Shown here: piece by piece, positions 52,233 through 60,544 of the stretch
How positions within the stretch are numbered: the stretch's first letter is position 1
Layout of the letters: each line of letters opens with the position of its first letter
Assembly: GCA_965219165.1 (NCBI GenBank)
Contig: CBDCMW010000002.1
Coordinates: forward strand, 2,046,001-2,110,000
Length of the DNA stretch: 64,000 nt
Source: Aldehydirespirator sp965219165
Lineage (GTDB): Bacteria > Actinomycetota > Acidimicrobiia > Acidimicrobiales > Aldehydirespiratoraceae
Direction: 5' to 3'
Made by a program: the position numbers and the translations under genes
The notes under the pieces: model-generated
What the model was told of the DNA's origin: nothing
The model's database searches: none
Seen by the model: the letters and a program-made list of their open reading frames with translations, nothing else

Positions 52233-53027
52233 TTAGCGCCAGAGGGCGACGGCGAGGGTGGCGTTGTCGTTCAGGCCCAGGTTGCGGGCCTCGGCCAGCA
52301 AGCGGTTGGCAATTTCGTCGGCGGTCTCGGCGCCGGGTCCGCAGGCTGATCCGATGCCGCCCTCGGCGGAGGCGTCCGACAGCCACTCGACGCCGTACGC
52401 GTACACGAAAGGCTCCCACGCGCCGTCGCTGGCCAGGATCACCGCGTCGGGCTGTGATCCAGTTCCGGATTCCCCGACTATCTCCACCTCGACCGACTCC
52501 GCGGTCAGCGCGTCACCGGTGGGTGGCATCCCCAAGCAGATTTCGATGCTGCCGCCAGGGATCCGGTGGGGGCGGCCGCAGCAGAACCCACCAAGCCCGT
52601 CAGGCCCGGCCGTGGCCAGGAAGGGCAGGGTGTCTCCCATCCAGCCGATCAGAAGGCCGCCCTCGGGCGTCCAGGCGGCCACACACAGCGTGCTCATCGG
52701 ATACATGAACAGAGGCAAGCGCCGCGACCACATCTCGGGGCCGGTCAGCGCCAGCACCCGCTCGTTGGCCTCCCCGAAGGCGACGGCCATGTCTTCCGGG
52801 CCGGCGACTCGCCGGGGCAGCCCCTCCACCGTGGCCTGGGCGGCCTCGTCGCCCCGGGTGTGCCCGCCCAACCCGTCGGCCACCGCGATGACCCAGCTCC
52901 CGTCGTCCTCGGCCAGCGAAGTGAACGACCGGTCCTCGTTCACCCGCCGAGGCCCGACATCGCTCACCGCCGCGACCGATGCCCTTCGCCCCGAACGTTG
53001 CTCAGACCCTCCCACGCCCGCGATCAT
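52233..53027 (-). CDS. PP2C-family Ser/Thr protein phosphatase
   Basis: A 264-residue metal-dependent phosphatase. The metal-binding motifs are visible in order: SDVGPRRVNEDRS, VIAVADGLGGHTRGDEA, a GWMGDTLPFL strand, VILASDGAWEPF and LNDNATLAVALW. It has no transmembrane or sensor domain, so it acts in the cytoplasm. The kinase it opposes is not nearby. Its start overlaps the stop of the next upstream small gene (ATGA at 53024-53027), so the two are coupled. Confidence 0.88.
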   Translation of the reverse strand: MIAGVGGSEQRSGRRASVAAVSDVGPRRVNEDRSFTSLAEDDGSWVIAVADGLGGHTRGDEAAQATVEGLPRRVAGPEDMAVAFGEANERVLALTGPEMWSRRLPLFMYPMSTLCVAAWTPEGGLLIGWMGDTLPFLATAGPDGLGGFCCGRPHRIPGGSIEICLGMPPTGDALTAESVEVEIVGESGTGSQPDAVILASDGAWEPFVYAYGVEWLSDASAEGGIGSACGPGAETADEIANRLLAEARNLGLNDNATLAVALWR

Positions 53028-53320
53028 GCCACCGCGGCGTCGCCGTTACCTTCATTTCGCATCGTGGCCAGGATCACTTTCGCTCTTTCGTCAAACACCG
53101 CCAGTCTTGCGGAGATCGCTCGGCATGTCTGACCTACGTCGTGGAGCTCTTCGCTTGAGGCGCATTCGACATTGGTGAGAGCGACCATCTCCGCCATATC
53201 GGCTGCAGCCTGATCGGCTGCCTTGAGCATCTCCTCGGCCGTGACGCCTCCGCCCGTCACCCACGCCAGCATCGTCGCGATCCCGGCTTCAACCCGTTTC
53301 GCGGCGTCTCTCCACGTCAT
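53024..53320 (-). CDS. Small helical protein coupled to the PP2C phosphatase
   Basis: A 98-residue, strongly helical protein (MTWRDAAKRVEAGIATMLAW, then EEMLKAADQAAADMAEMVAL, then AISARLAVFDERAKVILATM) with Cys at two positions. I recognise no family. Its stop overlaps the phosphatase start, so it may be a partner or regulator, for example a coiled-coil adaptor. It starts 10 bases after the HNH gene ends. Confidence 0.55.
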   Translation of the reverse strand: MTWRDAAKRVEAGIATMLAWVTGGGVTAEEMLKAADQAAADMAEMVALTNVECASSEELHDVGQTCRAISARLAVFDERAKVILATMRNEGNGDAAVA

Positions 53321-53330
53321 GAGCCGCCCC

Positions 53331-54629
53331 TTAGGCGACCGCGAAGAGCGGCTCAGCCTCGACCTTGGATGGTGCTCGCTGACGGCCGGGTGAGCCGCGG
53401 TCCCTCCGTGGGTGGGGCGGGCTGTGGATCGGTGGCGGGTCGGGCGCGTGGGCCGGGCCGTAGCGGATGCGCTCAGGGGGCGCGATCGTGTGCAGGTCGC
53501 CGTCGGGTACCACTTGCCAGTCGTAGTAGTGGACCTTGTCGTGGCATCCCCAGCACAGCGGCATCAAATTGTCTATGTCGGTGGGACCGCCCTGAGATCT
53601 CGGCCGGATGTGATGCGCCTGGCACATGGTGGAGTGCTCGCCGCAGCCTCCGCATCCGCCGTAACGGGCGATCAGAGCGTCCATCTGGGCTTTGGAGGGC
53701 CGTGGCAGCGCGGGGCCCCGCCACAGAGGCAGGCCCTTGCTGCTGAACACCACTCCCACGATCCTGGCGTTGCAGAACTGCTCCTCGAGCACGATCTGAG
53801 GGATCACGCCACCGTCGGCGATCTCGGCGAACGCCTTGTCACCCTCCGGGCTCAAGTGCTGAACGATCGTGATGTTAGCCGACGGCCCGCTCCCGCGGCC
53901 GTTGGCCGACCCGCTGGCCGCGGTCGGCGTGTCGAGGGCGTCGGCCAGGCGCTGAGGGAGGGTGCGCTGCTCGCCGCCGGGATTGCCGACATCGGATCTC
54001 CGCAGCCGCTCGGCCTCCTTCAACAGGCGCGTGCGCATCTTGGCCCCGGCCACCGGGTCCAGTTCGCCCCGCAGGTGAACCATGCCGTCATCGCCGTTCC
54101 AGATGTTGAGCCGACGCCGGGCCCGCTGACGCCGGTACTCACCCTCGCCGCCGTCGTCCTGGCGCTGCGCCACCCATCGGCCCGCCTCTCGGGAGAACTG
54201 CTCCGGAGACAGCGAGGCAGCCTTCTCCAACAAGTCGCCGTCCCGCGCGACCTGAGCAGCGCTGACCTTCTCCGAAGCCTGAGCGAGGGTCTTGGCATTG
54301 GCCAGAGAGATCTCCCCCTCCGTCAACGCGTCGCGCACGTCAGGCATCGACTGCAACCTCTCAACGGCCTTGACCTGCCCGGCAGCGTCCCTCCTGGACA
54401 GACCCGCAGCCTGGGCCAGCACACCCGCGCCGCCGTCGCCGTGACGCTCACCGGCCGCGACCAACGCGGCCGCGTCGGCCTGCAACACCGCCACCTGCGC
54501 CGCGAACGCCTTCGACTCCGACAGCACCAGCCGCGCATCCGCAGTCGAAGCGCCCCCGGAGTTGATCAACCGGATCAATTCCGCCAACCCCTCCCGCACC
54601 CGTAGAACAGCGTCAAACGTCATGTTCAC
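53331..54629 (-). CDS. DUF222/13E12-type HNH endonuclease
   Basis: A 432-residue protein with an N-terminal DUF222 helical region (GGASTADARLVLSESKAFAA, RLNIWNGDDGMVHLRGELDP) and a C-terminal HNH nuclease site: CGGCGEHSTMCQAHHIRPRS, then GGPTDIDNLMPLCWGCH. The HH and N of the beta-beta-alpha-metal fold and the zinc Cys pairs are present. Such genes are multicopy in Actinomycetota and often move; their role is unresolved. The C-terminus is proline-rich. No inverted repeats flank it, and AT-rich DNA lies upstream. Confidence 0.85.
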   Translation of the reverse strand: MNMTFDAVLRVREGLAELIRLINSGGASTADARLVLSESKAFAAQVAVLQADAAALVAAGERHGDGGAGVLAQAAGLSRRDAAGQVKAVERLQSMPDVRDALTEGEISLANAKTLAQASEKVSAAQVARDGDLLEKAASLSPEQFSREAGRWVAQRQDDGGEGEYRRQRARRRLNIWNGDDGMVHLRGELDPVAGAKMRTRLLKEAERLRRSDVGNPGGEQRTLPQRLADALDTPTAASGSANGRGSGPSANITIVQHLSPEGDKAFAEIADGGVIPQIVLEEQFCNARIVGVVFSSKGLPLWRGPALPRPSKAQMDALIARYGGCGGCGEHSTMCQAHHIRPRSQGGPTDIDNLMPLCWGCHDKVHYYDWQVVPDGDLHTIAPPERIRYGPAHAPDPPPIHSPPHPRRDRGSPGRQRAPSKVEAEPLFAVA

Positions 54630-54734
54630 ATCATGCCATAGGGGTGTGACATTCGACAGTCTGTTATATGATGTATTAGTGATTCATAGCATTTCGAGTC
54701 TTATACAACCGAATACAGTGTTACTGTAGGAGGC

Positions 54735-55235
54735 ATGGATGTGAAGAAGTTGTCGGCGTACCTCGACGAGGCTGTTGCGGCCGAAGCTGCCCTCGTGGCA
54801 AAGCAGCATGGAGTGAGCCTGTCGGCGTGGTTGAATGCAGCCGCCGAGCGGGGGCTGCATGTCGAGAAGCGCCGGAACGCTATCGCCGAGCGGTGGGCCG
54901 GGAACGCCTTCTTCGAAGACCCGCTCCTCTGGGCGGAGTCGGTGTTACAGCGGCCGACGTCGCGATTCCGGGCCCCGTGCGCTCCGAAGAAAAGGAAGTT
55001 GTCAGCGTCTCTCGACGAGGCTGTTGCGGCTGACGTCGCTCTCGTGGCAGAGCGGTATGGAGTCAACCGGTCGGAGTGGTTGAACGCAGCCGCCGAGCGA
55101 GAACTCACCCTTGAGCGTGGCCGGGCAGCGGTGGCTGAGTGGGTCGCCGAGCACGGCCCCTTCACAGCAGAGGAGACCGCGTGGGCGGACTCGGTGTTGG
55201 AGCGTGCCGGCGTTGCGATCCGGGATCGCCAGTGA
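54735..55235 (+). CDS. Antitoxin with two fused copies of the same module
   Basis: Two homologous halves of about 75 residues make up this protein: the first reads KKLSAYLDEAVAAEAALVAK and SLSAWLNAAAERGLHVEKRR, the second RKLSASLDEAVAADVALVAE and NRSEWLNAAAERELTLERGR. Each has the strand-helix-helix pattern of ribbon-helix-helix DNA-binding antitoxins and an acidic tail. An AGGAGG at 54728-54733 is one base from ATG 54735 but seven from GTG 54741, so translation may really begin at GTG. Such antitoxins normally act as dimers, so this looks like a single-chain dimer. Its stop overlaps the PIN toxin start. Confidence 0.7.
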   Translation: MDVKKLSAYLDEAVAAEAALVAKQHGVSLSAWLNAAAERGLHVEKRRNAIAERWAGNAFFEDPLLWAESVLQRPTSRFRAPCAPKKRKLSASLDEAVAADVALVAERYGVNRSEWLNAAAERELTLERGRAAVAEWVAEHGPFTAEETAWADSVLERAGVAIRDRQ

Positions 55236-55612
55236 ACGGCGTGACGTACGACACCGGCGCTCTCGTGGCGGCCGGCAAAGAGAACCGTCAGATGTGGATG
55301 CTCCATGAGCGATGGATCGAGAGTGGCATGAAGCCGATCGTTCCCGCCGGAGTGCTGGCGCAGGCGTGGCGGGGTGGCCCGCAGCCAATGCTGTCGAGGC
55401 TGCTCGCCGGATGCCGGGTCGAGGATCTCGACGAGCCGAAAGCCCGCTCGGCTGGTGCTGCCTGCGCTCTGGCCAAGACCTCCGATGTGGTCGACGCCTC
55501 GGTAGCCGTGGGCGCCGCAGTCCGCGGCGACGTAATCATCACCAGCGACGCGGGCGACATAGAGCACATTGCCTCTGCCATCAGTCTGCGCATCGAGACC
55601 GTGACGATCTAA
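55232..55612 (+). CDS. PIN-domain ribonuclease toxin (VapC-like)
   Basis: GTG 55232 overlaps the antitoxin stop (GTGA), so a 126-residue product is expected. The PIN acidic residues are visible in VTYDTGALVAAGKENR (Asp), TSDVVDASVAVGA (Asp) and VIITSDAGDIEHIA (Asp), with a candidate Glu-free helix between. VapC-type toxins cleave tRNA or rRNA. Length and motif order are normal. Confidence 0.85.
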   Translation: MNGVTYDTGALVAAGKENRQMWMLHERWIESGMKPIVPAGVLAQAWRGGPQPMLSRLLAGCRVEDLDEPKARSAGAACALAKTSDVVDASVAVGAAVRGDVIITSDAGDIEHIASAISLRIETVTI

Positions 55613-55663
55613 CAACTGGTCCGTCGGAACTGGTTCTAGAATCAGGCGTCCCGACAGCGTTCG

Positions 55664-55927
55664 TTAGCTTGGTCGGTAGGCGTGTCGGCGGTGCTGGATG
55701 CGGTGGATCATCACCACTCTGTCGTCCTCCATGATCGTGTAGACGATGCGATAGTCGCCCCGCCGAGCGGACCAGAGACCCTCGAAATCACCTACGAGCG
55801 GCTTCCCCACCCGCCGCGGGTTCTCGGCGATCGCGCCGGTGATGGTTGCCATTGCGGCGTGTCGCACCTTGTCTGGAAGCCGGCTGATGTTGCGCATGGC
55901 CTCAGGCGTGATTCTCGCCTGGCACAC
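55664..55927 (-). CDS. relE: RelE-type mRNA interferase toxin
   Basis: An 87-residue RelE/ParE-fold protein: ARITPEAMRNISRLPDKVRH, then GLWSARRGDYRIVYTI, ending VVMIHRIQHRRHAYRPS. The Arg-rich R-x-x-G-D-Y-R-I-V-Y strand and the C-terminal HRRHAYR are the usual catalytic or ribosome-contacting residues. It follows its antitoxin by 9 bases and should cleave mRNA in the ribosome A site. Confidence 0.9.
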   Translation of the reverse strand: MCQARITPEAMRNISRLPDKVRHAAMATITGAIAENPRRVGKPLVGDFEGLWSARRGDYRIVYTIMEDDRVVMIHRIQHRRHAYRPS

Positions 55928-55936
55928 GGGGTTGCC

Positions 55937-56203
55937 TCAGAACTGGTCGGGAAGAGGCAGGTGCTTTCCATCGGCGGCTTCTTGCCGCGATATGCGCAAC
56001 GACTCGACCAGTTCTGGATCGCTCATGATGTCGAGGGTCTCCTCCAGCGATTCGAGGTCGTCGGGACTCATCAAGATGAACGAGGGCCGGCCGTTGCGGG
56101 TCACCAGGATGCGATCGTGCTGATTCTCGACCCGGTCGGCCATCTCAGAGAGATGAGCCTTCACCTCGGAGAACGGGAGCGTGTCAGCCACGAGCGCGAG
56201 CAT
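55937..56203 (-). CDS. relB: RelB/Phd-type antitoxin
   Basis: A Phd/YefM-like antitoxin: LPFSEVKAHLSEMADRVENQ, then RILVTRNGRPSFILMSPDDL with ESLEETLDIM, and an acidic, basic-ended tail (LPLPDQF). ATG 56203 overlaps a candidate -10 box, so the GTG at 56191 (VADTLPFSEV) may be the true start of a leaderless transcript. It neutralises the RelE toxin directly downstream and should repress the operon. Confidence 0.88.
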   Translation of the reverse strand: MLALVADTLPFSEVKAHLSEMADRVENQHDRILVTRNGRPSFILMSPDDLESLEETLDIMSDPELVESLRISRQEAADGKHLPLPDQF

Positions 56204-56226
56204 AGGTCATTATTTTGACTTGACAA
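56199..56226 (-). promoter_or_regulatory. Candidate relBE promoter, possibly leaderless
   Basis: On the minus strand TTGTCA (56221-56226) and TATGCT (56199-56204) are spaced by 16 bases. Transcription would begin at about 56191-56192, at or next to a GTG start codon. Confidence 0.45.
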
Positions 56227-56232
56227 CCAGGC

Positions 56233-56413
56233 TTAGCCGCGGATCTCTTGTAGTTCTCGGCGTAGGTCCTTGCAAGCGGGCGGCGTATTCGAAGCGCAGG
56301 TTGGCGGCCGCTTCTCGCATCTCCTCGTCGAGGGGCGCAGAACAGGCGCTCCAGCTCGGCGTCGGGCAGCTCGCCCAGGTCGGGGCTGTCACGGCGTCGG
56401 CGGGCCGCGGCCA
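56233..56413 (-). pseudogene. Decayed duplicate of the uvrB 3' end
   Basis: This stretch matches the last 190 bases of uvrB (57818-58010), including the end of the UVR domain (RRRRD-PDLGELPDAELERL), but with a 12-base deletion, a small frame change and a TAA in place of the TGA stop. A 36-base block is identical between the copies (56343-56378 and 57938-57973). Similarity ends at about 56413. The copy has no start and cannot encode a domain. Confidence 0.8.
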
Positions 56414-56467
56414 ATAAGTAGGGGTATGAATGCCCCATATATGGGGGTACTTACCTAGACTGGCCGA

Positions 56468-57783
56468 GTGCAGAGGGATCGCCCGCCCGAGGCGGTAAGC
56501 CATGCGACCGGCGGATCAGCCCGGATCGGGTACCTGCCGCGAGTGGTGGACGCCGAGATGAGCCAAGCATTGCGGGCCTCCCCGGCAGTGCTGATTGAAG
56601 GGCCAAGGGCTTGCGGCAAGACATGGACTGGTCGCCGGTTCGCGGCAGACGAGGTGCTGATTGACGCCTCTGTGCAGGCTCGACTCGCGGCAAACCTCGA
56701 CCCGGCGGTGCTGCTCGATGCACCTCCCCCCCTGCTGCTCGACGAGTGGCAGCTGGCGCCCGACATATGGAACCCGATGCGGCGCGCCTGCGACGACCGT
56801 GGGCAGCCTGGCCAGTTCATCCTCACCGGATCCGCCGATCCGCCAGACGACATCACCCGGCACTCGGGAGCGGGCAGGGTGCTGAGAGTACGTATGCGCC
56901 CCATGAGCCTGTTCGAGTCGGTGAGTCGGACGGCAGCGTGTCTCTGGCAGCACTGTTCGATCCGGGCCGGCGCTCGGCCCGAGACTCGGGCCGTCACCTG
57001 GGCGAGATCATGGCAATGGCCTGCCGGGGCGGATGGCCGGCGCTGGTCAGCGGCCGCGCCGACCCATCGGCCGCGCTCCGCGTGCTCAGGGGCTATTTGG
57101 ACGAGATCAGCCGCACCGATGTGTCCCGATTGGACGGCGTGGCTCGCAATCCGGCCGGTGTGCGCTGGCTGCTGGAGTCTCTGGCCCGCAACATCGCGAG
57201 CGAAGCAAGCTTCGCCACTCTCGCGGCCGACACCGCGGGCGACGATCCCGGGATCGACCGCAAGACGGTGTCGTCGTACATGGCAGCTCTCGCACGCCTC
57301 TTCGTGGTGGAGGACCTCCCGGCCTGGAGGCCCCACATCACCTCGCGTTCAGCGCTGCGGAATGCACCGAAGCGCCACTTCGCGGACCCGTCGCTCGCCG
57401 CGGCTGCTCTGGGTTCCATGCCCGAAGCGGTCATGTCGGACCTCAAGTTCGCGGGCCTGCTGTTCGAGTCGCTGGTTGTGCGCGACTTGCGGGTGTACGG
57501 CCATGCCGCCGGCTGCGAGATCTCGCACTATCGCGACAGCGACGGCTTGGAAGTGGACGCCATCGTACGGCGCGCCGACGGGCGATGGATTGCGGTAGAG
57601 GTCAAGCTAGGAGGCGACGCGGCCATCCGCCAGGCCGTTCACACTCTGAAGCGCCTTCGCAAGCGAGTCGACGCCAGCCGAACGGGCGAGCCCGCCCGGC
57701 TGGTCGTGGTGACTGCGGGGGGTTACGGCTTCGAGCACCCCGAGGGCGTGACCGTGGTACCGATCACCGCCCTCGGCCCGTGA
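56468..57783 (+). pseudogene. AAA/DUF4143 ATPase, frameshifted (second copy type)
   Basis: An initial frame from 56468 carries IGYLPRVVDAEMSQALRASP, Walker A EGPRACGKTWTGRRF, Walker B LLLDEWQLAPDIW and the sensor FILTGSADPPDD, but fails after SLFES at about 56922. One missing G there (tcggtgag for tcgggtgag) would restore the frame, which continues to 57783 with the DUF4143 region (GGWPALVSGRADPSAALRVL, FVVEDLPAWRPHI, FAGLLFESLVVRDLRVYG) and a nuclease-fold-like end (EVDAIVRRADGRWIAVEVKL). Restored length is about 438 residues. It is the only gene between the two uvrB 3' ends. Confidence 0.8.
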
Positions 57784-57817
57784 CTCGCGCAAGCGGTGCC
57801 GCTGCCGGCTCCTAGAG

Positions 57818-59890
57818 TCAGCCGCGGATCTCCGCGAGCTCTCGGCGGAGGTCCTTGATCTCGTCGCGCAGCCGGGCCGCGTACTCGAAGCGCAGTTCGG
57901 CGGCGGCGTCTCGCATCTCCTCGTCGAGAGTGCGGATCAGGCGCTCCAGCTCGGCGTCGGGCAGCTCGCCCAGATCGGGGCCGTCACGGCGACGGCGGGC
58001 CGCGGCCAAGCCCCCACCCGACTCGCCCCCGACATCACCGTCAGGCACCGGCGCCCCGCCGCGATCGGGGCGGATCATGGCCAGGATGTCGGTGACCGCC
58101 TTGCGGATCGTCATCGGGTCGATGCCGTGGAACTCGTTGTGGGCCTGCTGCAGGCCCCGCCGGCGCATCGTCTCCGAGATCGCCCGCTGCATCGAGTTGG
58201 TGACCACGTCGGCGTACATCACCACCTGGCCGTCCACGTTGCGGGCCGCCCGCCCTATGGTCTGGATCAGCGACGTCCCGCTGCGAAGGAAGCCCTCCTT
58301 GTCGGCGTCGAGGATCGCCACCAGCGACACCTCGGGCAGGTCCAGGCCCTCGCGCAGCAGGTTGATCCCCACCAGCACGTCGAACTCGCCCAGGCGCAGG
58401 TCGCGCAGGATCTCGATGCGGCGCACCGTGTCCACCTCGCTGTGCAGGTACCGCACCCGCAGCCCGAGCTCCAGCAGGTAGTCGGTGAGGTCCTCGGCCA
58501 TCTTCTTGGTGAGCGTGGTCACCAGCACCCGCTGGCTCTGGGCGATCCGCTGACCGATCATCTCGTGCAGGTCGTCGATCTGGCCCTTGGTCGGCTTCAC
58601 CACCACCTCGGGATCGACGAGTCCCGTGGGCCTCACGATCTGCTCCACAACCTGATCGGACACGTCCAGCTCGTAGGCGCCGGGCGTGGCCGACATGAAG
58701 ATCACCTGGTTGAGGCGGCTCATCACCTCGTCGAAGCGCAACGGCCGGTTGTCGGCCGCCGACGGCAGCCGGAAGCCGTGTTCGATCAGGGTCTCCTTTC
58801 GGCTGCGGTCGCCCTCGTACTGGCCGTGCAGCTGGGGCACGGCCACGTGCGACTCGTCGATCACCATCAGGAAGTCCTCGGGGAAGTAGTCGAGCAGCGT
58901 GTACGGCGACTCGCCCGGGCTGCGGCCGTCGATGGGCGCCGAGTAGTTCTCGATGCCGTTGCAGTAGCCGAGCTCGGCCATCATCTCCAGGTCGTAGCTT
59001 GTCCGCATCTGCAGGCGCTGAGCCTCCAGCAGTTTGCCCTCGGCCTCGAAATGGGCCAGGCGCGCGGCCAGCTCCACCTCGATGCGCTGGACAGCGGCCT
59101 GCATGCGCTCGGCGCTGGTGGCGTAGTGGGTGGCCGGGAACACCACCAGGTCCTCGAGGGTCTCCAGGCGCTCGCCGGTCACAGGGTCGACCACGGTGAT
59201 GCGCTCCACCTCGTCGCCGAACAGCTCGACGCGCACCGCGGTCTCGTCGTAGGCGGGGTGGATCTCGATGGTGTCGCCCCGCACCCGGAACTTGCCCCGC
59301 ACCAGGTTCATGTCGTTGCGCTCGTACTGCAGGTCCACCAGCCGGCTCAGGATCGAGCGCTGGTCGTGCTCGGTGCCCGTGCTCAGCACCAGCAGTTGCG
59401 TCTCGTACTCCTCGGGCGAGCCCAGCCCGTAGATGGCCGACACCGACGCCACCACGATCGTGTCCCGGCGGGTGAGCAGCGCCGAGGTGGCCGAGTGGCG
59501 CAGCCGGTCGATCTCGTCGTTCACCGACGAGTCCTTCTCGATGAAGGTGTCGCTCGAGGGCATGTACGCCTCGGGCTGGTAGTAGTCGTAGTAGCTGACG
59601 AAGTACTCCACCCGGTTGTTGGGGAACAGCTCCCTCAGCTCGTTGGCCAGCTGGGCGGCCAGCGACTTGTTGGGGGCCAGCACCAACGTGGGCCTCTGCA
59701 CCCGCTCGATGGTCCAGGCGATCGTGGCGCTCTTGCCCGAGCCTGTGATGCCCAGCAGCGTCTGGAAGCTGTGCCCGTCGGCCACGCCCTCGGCCAGCGC
59801 CTCGATGGCCTTGGGCTGGTCGCCGGCCGGCTCGAACGGGGCGATCACCTCGAAGGCCCGGCGGTCACTTGGCACAGTCACCGGCGGCAT
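57818..59890 (-). CDS. uvrB: Excinuclease ABC subunit B
   Basis: A 690-residue UvrB, the helicase-fold protein that verifies damage and recruits UvrC. Motifs: LLGITGSGKSATIAW, the beta-hairpin SYYDYYQPEAYMPSSDTFIE, MVIDESHVAVPQL, SATPGAYEL, LVGINLLREGLDLPEVSLVA and QTIGRAARN. The C-terminal UVR motif ends EEMRDAAAELRFEYAARLRD. The 3' end is partly duplicated 1.4 kb away. It is followed upstream by coaE with 30 bases between. No LexA box was seen near its start. Confidence 0.97.
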   Translation of the reverse strand: MPPVTVPSDRRAFEVIAPFEPAGDQPKAIEALAEGVADGHSFQTLLGITGSGKSATIAWTIERVQRPTLVLAPNKSLAAQLANELRELFPNNRVEYFVSYYDYYQPEAYMPSSDTFIEKDSSVNDEIDRLRHSATSALLTRRDTIVVASVSAIYGLGSPEEYETQLLVLSTGTEHDQRSILSRLVDLQYERNDMNLVRGKFRVRGDTIEIHPAYDETAVRVELFGDEVERITVVDPVTGERLETLEDLVVFPATHYATSAERMQAAVQRIEVELAARLAHFEAEGKLLEAQRLQMRTSYDLEMMAELGYCNGIENYSAPIDGRSPGESPYTLLDYFPEDFLMVIDESHVAVPQLHGQYEGDRSRKETLIEHGFRLPSAADNRPLRFDEVMSRLNQVIFMSATPGAYELDVSDQVVEQIVRPTGLVDPEVVVKPTKGQIDDLHEMIGQRIAQSQRVLVTTLTKKMAEDLTDYLLELGLRVRYLHSEVDTVRRIEILRDLRLGEFDVLVGINLLREGLDLPEVSLVAILDADKEGFLRSGTSLIQTIGRAARNVDGQVVMYADVVTNSMQRAISETMRRRGLQQAHNEFHGIDPMTIRKAVTDILAMIRPDRGGAPVPDGDVGGESGGGLAAARRRRDGPDLGELPDAELERLIRTLDEEMRDAAAELRFEYAARLRDEIKDLRRELAEIRG

Positions 59891-59920
59891 CAGCCCCGAT
59901 GGTACCGACGGTGCGGCGGA

Positions 59921-60541
59921 TCAGCCGAGGGAGGCCGCCCAGCGGTAGCAGGCGTCGATCTGGGGCTCCAACTCGTCGAGGGTGCCGTTGTTGTCGATCA
60001 CGAAGTCGGCCAGGGCCAGGCGCGCCTCGCGGTCGGCCTGGCGGGCGATGCGGGCCCGGGCGTCCTCCCCGGACAGGTCCCGCTGGGCCACCAGGCGCTG
60101 AACGGCTGTCTCAGGGTCTGCGTCCACCACGACGATGCCCGACAGGTTGCGGTAGCGCTGCGCGATCGGCTCGCCGTCGGGGCGGACCAGCAGCGGGATG
60201 TCGAGCACCACCACCGCATCGGGCGACTCCTCGGTCGCCGCGGCCCGGCGCGTGACCATCTCTTCTCCCACCGCCGGATGGACGATGGCGTTGAGGGCGG
60301 CCAACTCGTCGGCATCGTTGAACACCACCGCGGCCACCGCGGCCCGGTCCAGGGTGCCGTCGGCGGCCACCACCGAGGGCCCCCACCGCTGCACGATCGC
60401 CTCGAACACGGGCCGGCCCGGCCGCTGGAGGTCCCGCACGATCTGGTCGGCGTCGATGAGGACCGCGCCCCGCTCGACCAGCCCGGCGCCCACGGTCGAC
60501 TTGCCGGCGCCTATCCCCCCTGTCAGTGCGATCTCGGGCAG
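59921..60541 (-). CDS. coaE: Dephospho-CoA kinase
   Basis: Catalyses the last step of CoA synthesis. The P-loop LTGGIGAGKSTVGAGL is present only if translation begins upstream of GTG 60493; in the same frame the rpsA stop TGA (60545-60547) is followed by GCT then CTG at 60541, and no ATG, GTG or TTG lies between. I therefore start at CTG 60541, giving about 206 residues; GTG 60493 would remove the P-loop. Other motifs: DADQIVRDLQRPG, VVVLDIPLLV and ADFVIDNNGTLDEL. The start sits right after rpsA, so termination-coupled initiation is likely. Confidence 0.88.
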   Translation of the reverse strand: MPEIALTGGIGAGKSTVGAGLVERGAVLIDADQIVRDLQRPGRPVFEAIVQRWGPSVVAADGTLDRAAVAAVVFNDADELAALNAIVHPAVGEEMVTRRAAATEESPDAVVVLDIPLLVRPDGEPIAQRYRNLSGIVVVDADPETAVQRLVAQRDLSGEDARARIARQADREARLALADFVIDNNGTLDELEPQIDACYRWAASLG

Positions 60542-60544
60542 AGC

